DNA of 35,584 nt from Pseudoxanthomonas sp. (lineage in GTDB: Bacteria > Pseudomonadota > Gammaproteobacteria > Xanthomonadales > Xanthomonadaceae). How positions within the stretch are numbered: position 1 is the stretch's first letter; each line of letters starts with the position of its first letter. Below the pieces are notes generated by a model. That model made no database searches and was not told the DNA's origin. It saw only the letters and a program-made list of their open reading frames with translations. Positions 16,381 to 27,627 of the stretch are shown piece after piece. The position numbers and the translations under genes were made by a program. The DNA lies in the NCBI RefSeq assembly GCF_002863005.1, contig NZ_PKDG01000057.1:1-35584 (forward strand), in the 5' to 3' direction.

Positions 16381-16821
16381 ATGGCGAAGATCGGGCAGGG
16401 TTTCATCGCGGCGGCGGCGCTCGTGCTGGCAACGCTGGTGGCGTGCAGCGCGGAAACACCCGAGGCCCAGCTGCGGCACCGCGTGGGAGGCATGCAGGCG
16501 GCCGTCGAAGAGAAACGCGTCGGCGATTTCATGGACGGCGTCAGCGACGATTTCACCGGGCCGGACGGCATGGATCGTGCTGCATTGCACAACCTGGTGC
16601 GTGCGCGCACGTTCGCGAACGCGCGCGTCGGGACGACGACCGGTCCCCTGGACGTGCGGGTCGATGGAGACAATGCGACGGTGTCGTTCCAGGTGCTGCT
16701 GACCGGCAGTACGGGCCGGCTCCTTCCGGAACAGGCGCAGACCTACGACGTCACCACCGCATGGCGTCGGGAACAAGGCGACTGGCGGATCTACCACGCG
16801 CGCTGGAACGCGCCCCGCTGA
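16381..16821 (+). CDS. small lipoprotein, probable NTF2-like fold
   Basis: From ATG 16381 the product has 146 residues. It starts with a short lipoprotein signal ending LVAC, a good lipobox, so the mature protein should be lipid-anchored. The remainder (QLRHRVGGMQAAVEEKRVGDFMDGVSDDF near the start of the mature part, WRIYHARWNAP at the end) looks like the small alpha+beta SnoaL/NTF2-like domain found in many xanthomonad lipoproteins; the function is unknown. GAAGG five bases upstream supports this start; the in-frame ATG at 16360 would add seven residues but has only GGGAG about 13 bases away. Divergent from rpfB across 115 bases and convergent with the next gene (7 bases between stops). Confidence 0.7.
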   Translation: MAKIGQGFIAAAALVLATLVACSAETPEAQLRHRVGGMQAAVEEKRVGDFMDGVSDDFTGPDGMDRAALHNLVRARTFANARVGTTTGPLDVRVDGDNATVSFQVLLTGSTGRLLPEQAQTYDVTTAWRREQGDWRIYHARWNAPR

Positions 16822-16828
16822 CCGCGCG

Positions 16829-17293
16829 CTATTTCGCCGGCGACAGCTTTCCGGAACTCCACCGGTAGCGCAGCGTTCTGGGAACGGTCGGGCAGCAGCG
16901 CGCGTCGTTGGGTCCGGGCCACTTCGTCTTCAGCTCGACGGTGCCGTTGCGCACCACCATGCCTTCCACGCTGCCCAGTGGTTCGTCGGTCTCGCCCGCT
17001 GGCACGTAATGCGGCCCTTTGCGGGCCAGCACTGTGACGCCGTGATGCCAGTAGGTGGGGCCCAGCATCGTCCACAGCACGACGACTTCCGACTCGCCGT
17101 CGCCGTCCAGGTCGGCCACGGCGACATCGCCCGCTTCATAAGCCTCCTGCGGGCTCGCGCTGGCCTGCCGGGTGGCAAGGAACTGCTCGGCGATGCGCCT
17201 GGCCTGATCGGTGTCGGGCGCTGCAGCGCGGGCGTGGCCACAGAAGGCGAGGACGAGGAGCAGGCAGGTGGAACGCAAGACAGGGACTCCCAT
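16829..17293 (-). CDS. secreted hypothetical protein with DxDxDG motif
   Basis: A 154-residue protein with a signal peptide (hydrophobic stretch about 9-18, likely cleavage after HARA near residue 23). Residues 55-72 contain VAVADLDGDGESEVVVLW, the calcium-loop pattern of FG-GAP/EF-hand-like single repeats. The C-terminal part has a CC pair (RCCPTVPRTLRYRW). I do not recognise a named family; a periplasmic or secreted calcium-binding role is possible but unproven. It is convergent with the lipoprotein gene and divergent from the S9 peptidase gene. Confidence 0.65.
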   Translation of the reverse strand: MGVPVLRSTCLLLVLAFCGHARAAAPDTDQARRIAEQFLATRQASASPQEAYEAGDVAVADLDGDGESEVVVLWTMLGPTYWHHGVTVLARKGPHYVPAGETDEPLGSVEGMVVRNGTVELKTKWPGPNDARCCPTVPRTLRYRWSSGKLSPAK

Positions 17294-17446
17294 GGCGACG
17301 TCTCGGACGACCTTCGACGAAGGCCTTCAAGATCCCTAACGCACCAGGCGCAGCCGACCGGCAAGCGTTCCTCGCACGCCGTGCCCGGTCTTGCCACGAC
17401 CCGGGGGAGCCGTGATGATCGGCGTGTCAAAACGGGGAAACCGCTC

Positions 17447-19903
17447 ATGTCGATTCGCTGGAAACTGCTGGCGTGCCTGTGGCTGGCCGCTGGAAATGCC
17501 TTCGCGCAGGATGCGCTGCCGTACCAGACGCCGCCGGCCGAGATCCTGCAGCTCGCCGACGTGCAGCGACCGCCCACCGTCGCGACGGACAGCCGCAAGC
17601 AGCACCTGGTGCTGTTCTACCGCGACACGTTCAAGTCGCTGGCGGAACTGTCCGACGAGGAGCTCCGTCTCGGTGGCCTGCGCGTCAATCCACGCACCAA
17701 CATCGCCAGCACCACCACCTACTTCACCAACGTGCAGGTGCAGGATCTGCAGCGCGGTGGCGCACAGCAGGTGACGGGTTTGCCTGCGGCGCCGCGCCTG
17801 GCGAATTTCACCTGGTCGCCCGACGAACGCCGGCTGGCGTTCACGCACACCACGCGAACCGGCGTGGAAGCGTGGGTGATGGAACTGGCCACTGCGCAGG
17901 CCACCCGCCTGACCGAGGCGCGGGTCAACGGCAACGTGGGCAATCCGCTGACTTGGTTCCGCGACAACCAGGCCTTGCTGGTACGCATGTTGCCGGCGCA
18001 ACGCCCCGCACTGCTCGATACGACGCGTGCCGTTCCGACCGGGCCGACGGTGTCGGTGAGCGATGGCAGCAAGGCACAGAACCGCACTTACCAGGACCTG
18101 CTGAAGAATCCGTCGGACGAAAACAATTTCGCCGTGCTCGCCACGTCCGAACTGCACCGCGTCCCGCTGCAGGGGCGCGCGACGCTCTGGCGTGCCGCGG
18201 CAATGCATACCGGCGAATCGTTCTCGCCGGATGGCCGGTACGTCCTGCTGCGCACCCTGCAGAAGCCGTTTTCCTACCTTGTGCCCTATGGTCGCTTCCC
18301 GTACCGCGCCGACGTGGTGGAAACCACCGGCAAGCCGGTGACGACCGTCGTCGAAGCCCCACTCGCTGAGAACCTGCCGAAGGGTTTCATGGCCGTGCGC
18401 GCGGGTCGTCGCGATGTCGAATGGCGTGCGGACCAGCCCGCCACGCTGGTCTGGGCCGAGGCGCTGGACAAGGGCGATCCGGCGAACGACGTGCCCTTCC
18501 GCGACGAAGCCTTCGCCTGGCAGGCACCGTTCACCGCGCCGCCGCAGTCGCTCTTCAAGACCGTCGACCGCGTCCAGGGCATCCTGTGGGGCGACGACAC
18601 GCATGCGATCGTCACCGATTACTGGTGGAACACGCGCCATACGCGGACCTATGTGCTGGATCCGTCGAAGCCGGGCGCGCCGTTGCGCGAACTTGTGAGC
18701 CGCAGTTACCAGGACCAGTACAGCGATCCGGGGCAGTTCGAGACGCGGAAGAACAGCGCGGGTGAAATCGTGCTCGCCCTGGACAATGGCCAGGCGTACC
18801 TGATCGGCGACGGCTTCACGCCCGAGGGGCAGTTCCCCTTCATCGATCGGATGGAACTGGCCACTGGCAAGAAGGAACGCCTGTACACGTCGCGTCTCGA
18901 AGGCCAGAAGGAAAGCATCCAGGCGCTGCTGGATCCCGCGCAGGGCACGGCGCTGGTACGCATCGAATCGCCGACCGAGTTCCCGAACTACTACGTGCGC
19001 CACCTGAAGCAGCGGATCGCACCGGTGCCGGTGACGCAGTTCGAGAATCCCTTCAAGGCCCTGCAGGGCGTTTACAAGGAAGTCCTGACGTACAAGCGCG
19101 CCGACGGGCTGCCGCTCACGGGCACGCTGTACCTGCCGGCCGGCTACGACCGAACGGCCAAGCGCGAGAAGCTGCCGCTGGTGATGTGGGCGTATCCCAC
19201 CGAGTACAAGGACCGAGACAGTGCGGGCCAGAACACCACGAACCCGAACGAGTTCATCTTCCCGAGCTATGGCTCGCCCTTGTACTGGGTCGCGCGCGGT
19301 TATGCGGTGCTGGACGACGCGGCGTTCCCGATCGTGGGCGAGGGCAAGGACGAGCCGAACGACACGTTCATCAAGCAGCTGGTGGCCAACGCCAAAGCCG
19401 CGATCGACGCCGTCGACGGACTCGGGTACATCGATCGTTCGCGTGTGGCCGTGGGTGGCCATTCGTACGGCGCGTTCATGACCGCCAACCTGCTGACGCA
19501 CTCGGACCTGTTCGCCGCCGGCATCGCGCGCAGCGGCGCCTACAACCGCACGCTGACGCCGTTCGGCTTCCAGCAGGAAGAGCGCAACTACTGGGAAGCG
19601 CCCGGTGTCTACAACGACATGTCGCCTTTCATGCACGTGGAGAAGATGAAGACGCCGCTGCTGCTGGTGCACGGCGAGGCCGACAACAACTCCGGCACGT
19701 TCACCATGCAGAGCGAACGTTACTTCAATGCGCTCAAGGGCTTCGGTGCACCGGCACGCCTCGTGCTGCTGCCGAAGGAGAGCCACGGCTATGCGGCGAA
19801 GGAATCGGTCCTGCACCTGCTGTGGGAACAGGACCAGTGGCTGGAGCGGTACGTGAAGAACAAGGGGCAGACGGCCGGCACAGCACCGGCTGCGGCTCGC
19901 TGA
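17447..19903 (+). CDS. secreted S9-family serine peptidase (prolyl-oligopeptidase-like, glutamyl-endopeptidase-like group)
   Basis: An 818-residue protein with a signal peptide (cleavage after NAFA-Q, about residue 22), so periplasmic or exported. The N-terminal 550 residues are a beta-propeller-like region with repeated WSPD and FSPDGRY blocks. The C-terminal 260 residues are an alpha/beta-hydrolase with a complete triad: Ser673 in GGHSYGAFM, Asp746 in GEADNN, His780 in ESHGYA. Length and the catalytic region recall the bacterial relatives of the chloroplast glutamyl endopeptidase, but specificity cannot be read reliably. ATG 17447 is chosen because it starts the signal peptide, with GGGGAAA about nine bases upstream; the longer frame from 17009 is antisense to the preceding gene. 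A strong bidirectional terminator follows. Confidence 0.9.
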   Translation: MSIRWKLLACLWLAAGNAFAQDALPYQTPPAEILQLADVQRPPTVATDSRKQHLVLFYRDTFKSLAELSDEELRLGGLRVNPRTNIASTTTYFTNVQVQDLQRGGAQQVTGLPAAPRLANFTWSPDERRLAFTHTTRTGVEAWVMELATAQATRLTEARVNGNVGNPLTWFRDNQALLVRMLPAQRPALLDTTRAVPTGPTVSVSDGSKAQNRTYQDLLKNPSDENNFAVLATSELHRVPLQGRATLWRAAAMHTGESFSPDGRYVLLRTLQKPFSYLVPYGRFPYRADVVETTGKPVTTVVEAPLAENLPKGFMAVRAGRRDVEWRADQPATLVWAEALDKGDPANDVPFRDEAFAWQAPFTAPPQSLFKTVDRVQGILWGDDTHAIVTDYWWNTRHTRTYVLDPSKPGAPLRELVSRSYQDQYSDPGQFETRKNSAGEIVLALDNGQAYLIGDGFTPEGQFPFIDRMELATGKKERLYTSRLEGQKESIQALLDPAQGTALVRIESPTEFPNYYVRHLKQRIAPVPVTQFENPFKALQGVYKEVLTYKRADGLPLTGTLYLPAGYDRTAKREKLPLVMWAYPTEYKDRDSAGQNTTNPNEFIFPSYGSPLYWVARGYAVLDDAAFPIVGEGKDEPNDTFIKQLVANAKAAIDAVDGLGYIDRSRVAVGGHSYGAFMTANLLTHSDLFAAGIARSGAYNRTLTPFGFQQEERNYWEAPGVYNDMSPFMHVEKMKTPLLLVHGEADNNSGTFTMQSERYFNALKGFGAPARLVLLPKESHGYAAKESVLHLLWEQDQWLERYVKNKGQTAGTAPAAAR

Positions 19904-19921
19904 AACACGACTGCCTGCACG

Positions 19922-19949
19922 AAAAAGGCCGCCTTAGGGCGGCCTTTTT
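19922..19949. terminator. bidirectional intrinsic terminator between S9 peptidase and acnA
   Basis: AAAAAGGCCGCC-TTAG-GGCGGCCTTTTT: a perfect 12-bp stem with a 4-base loop, A run on one side and T run on the other, placed between two convergent genes. It should terminate both transcripts. Confidence 0.93.
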
Positions 19950-19968
19950 CTTTTCCCGCTACCAGCAC

Positions 19969-22737
<2,769 letters not shown>

Positions 22738-22820
22738 CGCGGAGGCTCCTGTAGCTGGGGGAGGGTGAGGTGACCAGACAGCATAAGCCGGCGGCCCTGC
22801 ATGTCTTGTAGAGGCCTGCC

Positions 22821-22831
22821 CGGATTATCCG
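22821..22831. promoter_or_regulatory. short palindrome upstream of acnA
   Basis: CGGATTATCCG is an 11-bp palindrome 84 bases before the acnA start. On the minus strand it contains GATAAT, a -10-like element, without a clear -35. It could be an operator overlapping a promoter. Confidence 0.25.
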
Positions 22832-22915
22832 CCATGTATGAGACGGGCATGATTCGACCAAGGGTGCAGTCTGGTGGGGGATGACAGGCGCTCCGGGCTA
22901 GGGTATGCCAACTGA

Positions 22916-22938
22916 AGTATGTATAATTCTTCCATACT
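22916..22938 (+). promoter_or_regulatory. promoter and autoregulatory operator of the vapBC-like pair
   Basis: A consensus -10, TATAAT (22922-22927), is enclosed by an inverted repeat AGTATG (22916-22921) and CATACT (22933-22938). No good -35 is seen. An inverted repeat around the -10 just upstream of an antitoxin gene is the usual design for antitoxin autorepression. AGAGGGG (22941-22947) is the ribosome-binding site. Confidence 0.65.
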
Positions 22939-22953
22939 CAAGAGGGGCCGCTG

Positions 22954-23160
22954 ATGGAAGCCACCGTTGCAGAACGCGGCCAGATCACCCTGCCGAAGGC
23001 CGTGCGCGATGCGCTGGGCCTGACCAAGGGCAGCGTGCTGAAGGTCGAGTTGGAAGGTAGCCGCATCGTGTTGCGGAAGAGCGTCGACGACGCGATTTCG
23101 CGCGTGCGTGGCAAGTTCGCCCTCGACGCCGACAGCCCGACGGGCGCCGTCAGCGAATGA
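22954..23160 (+). CDS. AbrB/MazE-type antitoxin (VapB-like)
   Basis: A 68-residue protein with the swapped-hairpin AbrB DNA-binding domain at residues 1-45: VAERGQITLPKAVRDALGL, then GSVLKVELEGSRIVLRK. The remaining 23 residues would wrap onto the toxin. Its stop overlaps the toxin start by four bases (ATGA at 23157-23160), giving translational coupling and antitoxin-first order as is normal for vapBC. It should bind the inverted repeat over its own -10. The pair sits between two aconitase genes. Confidence 0.85.
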   Translation: MEATVAERGQITLPKAVRDALGLTKGSVLKVELEGSRIVLRKSVDDAISRVRGKFALDADSPTGAVSE

Positions 23161-23558
23161 TCGCCGTCGACGCGCCCGTCCTGATCGAACTGCTGACCGA
23201 TGGTCCGCGCGCGGACGCCGTTGAGGCGGGCCTGCGCCAGAGTCTCGGCAGCGGGCGTGTCGTCGTCTGCGATGCCGCGCTGGCGCAGCTGTGCGCCTCG
23301 CTGCGCAATGGTGCGGATGCCTTGGCCGCGCTCGAGGAAATGGGCGTGCATTTCAATGCCGTCGAAGCCAAGTCCGCCGTGCGTGCAGGCGAGATGCAGC
23401 GCCGCCACCGCCAGCGCGAAGGCGACGCCCGGCCGATCGCCGACTTCCTCGTGGGCGCGCATGCGCTGCTGCAATGCGACGGGCTGATCACCTTCGACAC
23501 CGCGTTCCACCGCGACTACTTCAAGGGGCTGAAACTGATCGTGCCCGCGAACGAATAA
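23157..23558 (+). CDS. PIN-domain protein (VapC-like toxin), altered active site
   Basis: A 133-residue PIN-domain protein, the family of Mg-dependent RNases that act as VapC toxins. Visible acidic positions are Asp5 (MIAVDAPVLI), Asp96 (PIADFLVGAHAL) and Asp114 (ITFDTAFHRDYF). The conserved glutamate of the second helix, usually in an AE(L/V) context, appears as Gln44 (AALAQLCASL), and the usual Asn after Asp5 (DxN) is Pro. The fold is clear, but catalytic strength may be reduced. Coupled to the AbrB antitoxin by ATGA. acnB follows 52 bases later with its own ribosome-binding site. Confidence 0.82.
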   Translation: MIAVDAPVLIELLTDGPRADAVEAGLRQSLGSGRVVVCDAALAQLCASLRNGADALAALEEMGVHFNAVEAKSAVRAGEMQRRHRQREGDARPIADFLVGAHALLQCDGLITFDTAFHRDYFKGLKLIVPANE

Positions 23559-23610
23559 GCGTCACCCTGTTTTCCCATTCCACCGCATCACCGAATGACC
23601 GGAGCCACCC

Positions 23611-26202
23611 ATGTTGGAAGCCTATCGCCACCACGTAGCCGAGCGCGCCGCGCTGGGCATCCCGCCGCTGCCGCTGTCGGCCCAGCAGACGGCCGACGTC
23701 ATCGAACTGCTGAAGAACCCGCCGGACGGTGAAGAGGACTTCCTGGTCGAGCTGATCACGCATCGCGTGCCCGCCGGCGTCGACGATGCCGCCAAGGTGA
23801 AAGCGTCCTACCTGGCCGCCGTTGCGTTCGGTACCGAGAAGACCCCGCTGATCACGCCCGCGCGCGCCACCGAGCTGCTGGGCACGATGCTGGGCGGCTA
23901 CAACATCCACCCGCTGATCGAGCTGCTCGACAACGCCGAGCTGGGCGCGACCGCTGCTGAAGGGCTGAAGCACACGCTGCTGATGTTCGACAGCTTCCAC
24001 GACGTGCAGGAGAAGGCCGAGCAGGGCAATGCCCACGCGCAGGCCGTGCTGCAGAGCTGGGCCGATGCCGAATGGTTCACCAGCAAGCCCGAAGTGCCGC
24101 AGAGCCTGACCGTCACCGTCTTCAAGGTGCCGGGCGAGACCAACACCGACGACCTGTCGCCGGCGCCCGACGCCACCACGCGTCCGGACATCCCGCTGCA
24201 CGCATTGGCGATGCTGAAGAACAAGCGTCCCGACGCGCCATTCGTGCCGGAAGAAGACGGCAAGCGCGGCCCGATCCAGGAAATCCTGTCGCTGAAGGAC
24301 AAGGGTCATCTGGTCGCCTACGTCGGCGACGTGGTCGGTACAGGCTCCTCGCGCAAGTCGGCGACCAACAGCGTGCTGTGGTTCACCGGCGAGGACATCC
24401 CGTTCATCCCGAACAAGCGCTTCGGTGGCGTCTGCCTGGGCAGCAAGATCGCCCCGATCTTCTACAACACGATGGAAGACGCCGGCGCGCTGCCGATCGA
24501 ACTCGACGTCTCGCAGATGAATCACGGCGACGTGGTCGAGCTGCGGCCGTACGATGGCAAGGCACTGAAGAACGGTGAAGTGATCGCCGAGTTCCAGGTG
24601 AAGTCCGACGTGCTGTTCGACGAAGTGCGCGCTGGTGGCCGCATCCCGCTGATCATCGGCCGCGGCCTGACCGCGAAGGCGCGCGAAGCGCTGAAGCTGC
24701 CGGCGACGGACCTGTTCCGCCAGCCGCAGCAGCCGGCCGACAGCGGCAAGGGCTTCTCGCTTGCGCAGAAGATGGTCGGCCGCGCCTGCGGGCTGCCGGA
24801 AGGCCAGGGCGTGCGCCCGGGTGCCTACTGCGAGCCGAAGATGACGTCGGTGGGTTCGCAGGACACCACCGGCCCGATGACCCGCGACGAGCTGAAGGAC
24901 CTGGCCTGCCTGGGCTTCTCCGCCGATCTCGTGATGCAGTCGTTCTGCCACACCGCGGCGTATCCGAAGCCGGTCGACGTGAAGACGCACCACACGCTGC
25001 CGGAATTCATCTCCACCCGTGGCGGCATCTCGCTGCGTCCCGGTGATGGCGTGATCCACAGCTGGCTCAACCGCATGCTGCTGCCCGACACCGTCGGCAC
25101 CGGCGGCGACTCGCACACGCGCTTCCCGGTGGGCATTTCGTTCCCGGCCGGTTCCGGGCTGGTCGCGTTCGCCGCAGCCACCGGCGTGATGCCGCTGGAC
25201 ATGCCGGAATCGGTGCTGGTCCGTTTCAAGGGCGAGCTGCAGCCGGGCGTGACGCTGCGCGACCTGGTCAACGCGATCCCGTACTACGCCATCAAGTCCG
25301 GGTTGCTGACCGTGGCCAAGGCGGGCAAGAAGAACATCTTCTCCGGCCGCATCCTCGAGATCGAAGGCCTGCCGGACCTGAAGGTGGAGCAGGCATTCGA
25401 ACTGTCCGACGCCTCGGCCGAACGTTCCGCCGCCGGTTGCACCGTGCGCCTGAACAAGGAGCCGATCATCGAGTACCTCACCAGCAACATCACGCTGCTG
25501 AAGTGGATGATCGCCGAAGGCTACGCCGATGCCCGTTCGCTGGCCCGTCGCATCGCGAAGATGGAAGCGTGGCTCGCCGACCCGCAGTTGCTGGAGCCGG
25601 ATGCCGATGCCGAGTACGCGGCGATCATCGACATCGATCTCGCCGACGTGCACGAGCCGCTGCTGGCCTGCCCGAACGACCCGGACGACGTGAAGACGCT
25701 GTCGGACGTCGCGGGTACCGTGATCGACGAAGTGTTCATCGGTTCGTGCATGACCAACATCGGCCACTTCCGTGCCGCCGCCAAGCTGCTGGAAGGCAAG
25801 CGCGACATCCCGACCCGCCTGTGGGTCGCGCCGCCGACCAAGATGGACGCCTCGGAACTGACCAAGGAAGGCGTCTACGGTACGTTCGGCACCGCGGGTG
25901 CGCGCATGGAAATGCCCGGCTGTTCGCTGTGCATGGGCAACCAGGCGCAGGTGCGCGAGGGTGCGACGGTGTTCTCCACCTCGACCCGCAACTTCCCGAA
26001 CCGCCTGGGCCGCAATTCCAACGTGTTCCTGGGGTCGGCCGAGCTGGCCGCGATCTGCTCGCGCCTGGGCAAGATCCCGACCAAGGCCGAGTACATGGCC
26101 GACATCGGCGTGATCAACGAGAAGGGCGCCGAGATCTATCGCTACATGAACTTCGACCAGATCGAGGAGTACCAGGACGTGGCGAAGACCGTGGCCGCCT
26201 GA
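23611..26202 (+). CDS. acnB: aconitate hydratase B (AcnB)
   Basis: An 863-residue aconitase B (E. coli AcnB has 865), the bifunctional aconitase/2-methylisocitrate dehydratase used in the TCA cycle. The N-terminal HEAT-like domain (about 1-160) and early swivel domain ([13 protein letters not shown]) are in the AcnB order. The iron-sulphur ligands are Cys713 ([10 protein letters not shown]) and Cys771/Cys774 (CSLCMGN). ATG 23611 is preceded by GGAG. AcnB of E. coli is also an iron-responsive mRNA-binding protein, but nothing here tests this. It is followed by a very strong terminator. Confidence 0.97.
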   Translation: MLEAYRHHVAERAALGIPPLPLSAQQTADVIELLKNPPDGEEDFLVELITHRVPAGVDDAAKVKASYLAAVAFGTEKTPLITPARATELLGTMLGGYNIHPLIELLDNAELGATAAEGLKHTLLMFDSFHDVQEKAEQGNAHAQAVLQSWADAEWFTSKPEVPQSLTVTVFKVPGETNTDDLSPAPDATTRPDIPLHALAMLKNKRPDAPFVPEEDGKRGPIQEILSLKDKGHLVAYVGDVVGTGSSRKSATNSVLWFTGEDIPFIPNKRFGGVCLGSKIAPIFYNTMEDAGALPIELDVSQMNHGDVVELRPYDGKALKNGEVIAEFQVKSDVLFDEVRAGGRIPLIIGRGLTAKAREALKLPATDLFRQPQQPADSGKGFSLAQKMVGRACGLPEGQGVRPGAYCEPKMTSVGSQDTTGPMTRDELKDLACLGFSADLVMQSFCHTAAYPKPVDVKTHHTLPEFISTRGGISLRPGDGVIHSWLNRMLLPDTVGTGGDSHTRFPVGISFPAGSGLVAFAAATGVMPLDMPESVLVRFKGELQPGVTLRDLVNAIPYYAIKSGLLTVAKAGKKNIFSGRILEIEGLPDLKVEQAFELSDASAERSAAGCTVRLNKEPIIEYLTSNITLLKWMIAEGYADARSLARRIAKMEAWLADPQLLEPDADAEYAAIIDIDLADVHEPLLACPNDPDDVKTLSDVAGTVIDEVFIGSCMTNIGHFRAAAKLLEGKRDIPTRLWVAPPTKMDASELTKEGVYGTFGTAGARMEMPGCSLCMGNQAQVREGATVFSTSTRNFPNRLGRNSNVFLGSAELAAICSRLGKIPTKAEYMADIGVINEKGAEIYRYMNFDQIEEYQDVAKTVAA

Positions 26203-26225
26203 TCCTGGGCGGCTGCAGGGAGTCG

Positions 26226-26257
26226 AAGGCCCGGCCAAGCGCCGGGCCTTTTTTTTT
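26226..26257 (+). terminator. intrinsic terminator of acnB
   Basis: AAGGCCCGGC-CAAGC-GCCGGGCCTT, a perfect 10-bp stem followed by an uninterrupted T run to 26257. It isolates acnB from the biosynthetic operon downstream. Confidence 0.95.
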
Positions 26258-26284
26258 GGCGGCGCCGTCCGGTTGATGTCACAT

Positions 26285-26294
26285 ATAACGTTAT
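26285..26294. promoter_or_regulatory. AT-rich island with palindrome ahead of the biosynthetic operon
   Basis: ATAACGTTAT, a perfect 10-bp palindrome, sits in the only AT-rich stretch (26281-26295) between the acnB terminator and the operon. It includes TATAAC (26284-26289), a -10-like element. No well-spaced -35 is evident; TTGATG at 26273 is too close. Likely promoter region, details uncertain. Confidence 0.35.
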
Positions 26295-26350
26295 TCGCGG
26301 AAACAAGGCACGTGCGGCGTCGGCTGCACCACGCAAGAAGGGGAGTCGAG

Positions 26351-27379
26351 TTGGCGCAGGCACGTATTCCGGGCATCCGCGTGGCGGGCGTCAGTACCTG
26401 CGTGCCAGCACGCCGGATCGACAACCTGGCCGAGGGCGAGCGATACGGCGCGGACGAGGTGCGCAAGGTGGTGTCCATGGCAGGCGTGCGCCAGCGCCAT
26501 GTGGTCGACGAGGGAACGACCGCGGCCGACCTTTGCCGTGACGCCGCCGAGCGGCTGCTGACGCGACTGGGGTGGGAGCGCGACAGCGTCACCGGGCTCG
26601 TATTCGTCACGCAGTCGCCGGACTACTTCCTGCCCTCGACCGCGTGCGTCCTGCATGCATGGCTCGGGTTGTCCGACCGCTGTGCCGCCTTCGACCTGGG
26701 GCTGGGGTGTTCCGGCTATCCCTACGGACTGTACGTGGCTGCGAGCATGCTGCGGGCGGGGGGACACCAGCGCATCCTGATGCTGCATGGCGAGACACCC
26801 AGCCGCTTCACCGATCCGGCAGACCACGCCACCACGCTGCTGTTCGGCGACGCCGGGTCGGCAACGGCGCTGGAGACGGGCGACGACGAGGCTGCGTTCT
26901 GCCTGCATACCGATGGCGCCGGCCGCGAGGGGCTGATCATCCGCGGCGGGGCCTTCCGCGACCGGCATCCCGCCGACCCACGCCATCTGGCGCTGGAAAT
27001 GGACGGCGCTGCCATCTTCAATTTCACCATCAAGCGCGTGCCGCCATTGGTGGCGGACACGCTGGCGCTGGCGGGGAAATCCGTGGACGACGTGGACCAG
27101 TACGTCTTCCACCAGTCCAACCGCTTCATCATGAAGCACCTCGCCAAGAAGTGCGGTCTCCCCGAGGCGCGCGTGCCCATGACGATCGAGGACACCGCCA
27201 ACTGCGGCGGCCCCTCGGTCGCCGTCACGCTGACGCGCATGCTGGACAGCACGCACGACCGTACGGTGATGCTGCTGGGCTACGGCGTCGGTCTGTCGTG
27301 GGGATCGGCGTTGCTGCCCATCCGCGCCGGAACGCCGCTGCTGCATGGCGAGCTGGCTGCGCTGGAGGCGTCGGCATGA
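26351..27379 (+). CDS. ketoacyl-ACP synthase III-like enzyme (FabH superfamily)
   Basis: From TTG 26351 the protein has 342 residues, normal for KAS III. The full triad is visible: Cys120 (LGLGCSGYPYGLYVA), His254 (YVFHQSNRF) and Asn284 (TANCGGPSVAV). Such enzymes condense acyl-CoA with malonyl-ACP or, in secondary metabolism, transfer an acyl group to an amine or alcohol. The first in-frame ATG (26273) lies within the promoter-like region; TTG 26351 has AAGGGGAG five bases upstream and removes an Arg/His-rich unlikely leader, so I prefer it. It is the first gene of a seven-gene operon and overlaps the downstream carrier-protein gene (ATGA, 27376-27379). It is not likely the housekeeping fabH, which normally lies in a plsX-fabH-fabD cluster. 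Substrate unknown. Confidence 0.85.
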   Translation: MAQARIPGIRVAGVSTCVPARRIDNLAEGERYGADEVRKVVSMAGVRQRHVVDEGTTAADLCRDAAERLLTRLGWERDSVTGLVFVTQSPDYFLPSTACVLHAWLGLSDRCAAFDLGLGCSGYPYGLYVAASMLRAGGHQRILMLHGETPSRFTDPADHATTLLFGDAGSATALETGDDEAAFCLHTDGAGREGLIIRGGAFRDRHPADPRHLALEMDGAAIFNFTIKRVPPLVADTLALAGKSVDDVDQYVFHQSNRFIMKHLAKKCGLPEARVPMTIEDTANCGGPSVAVTLTRMLDSTHDRTVMLLGYGVGLSWGSALLPIRAGTPLLHGELAALEASA

Positions 27380-27627
27380 ACGCCCCGCGCATGAGTGAAC
27401 AGGAGGTCCTGGCGATGATGGCCGAGGCGTTCTCCGAAACCTCGCCGCTCACGCCGTCGATGCGGCGCGAGGACATCGATGGCTGGGATTCGATGGGGGC
27501 GCTGATGTTGATGGCGGAACTGGACGAACGCTTCGGCCTGCACCTGGATGCCGAGGAATCGCGTGCCATGCAGGTGGTGTCGGACCTGTTCGCCTACCTG
27601 CGCCGCCATGGAGTGATGGATGACTGA
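27376..27627 (+). CDS. acyl carrier protein 1
   Basis: An 83-residue carrier protein with the phosphopantetheine attachment serine at Ser39 in GWDSMGALMLMAELDERFGL. It overlaps both neighbours: its ATG overlaps the KAS III stop, and its last codons overlap the GNAT-like start by eight bases. It is probably the partner of the KAS III-like enzyme. No phosphopantetheinyl transferase is encoded in the window, so a housekeeping one would have to activate it. It differs from the primary fatty-acid AcpP (DSLD signature). Confidence 0.87.
   Translation: MNAPRMSEQEVLAMMAEAFSETSPLTPSMRREDIDGWDSMGALMLMAELDERFGLHLDAEESRAMQVVSDLFAYLRRHGVMDD

Noticed and set aside
17336..19816. 826-codon open frame on the minus strand across the S9 peptidase gene
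   Set aside because: Shadow frame; the plus strand has signal peptide, propeller and catalytic triad.
23521..26610. 1029-codon open frame on the minus strand across acnB
   Set aside because: Shadow of acnB; low-complexity composition and no recognisable domain, and it also crosses the acnB terminator.
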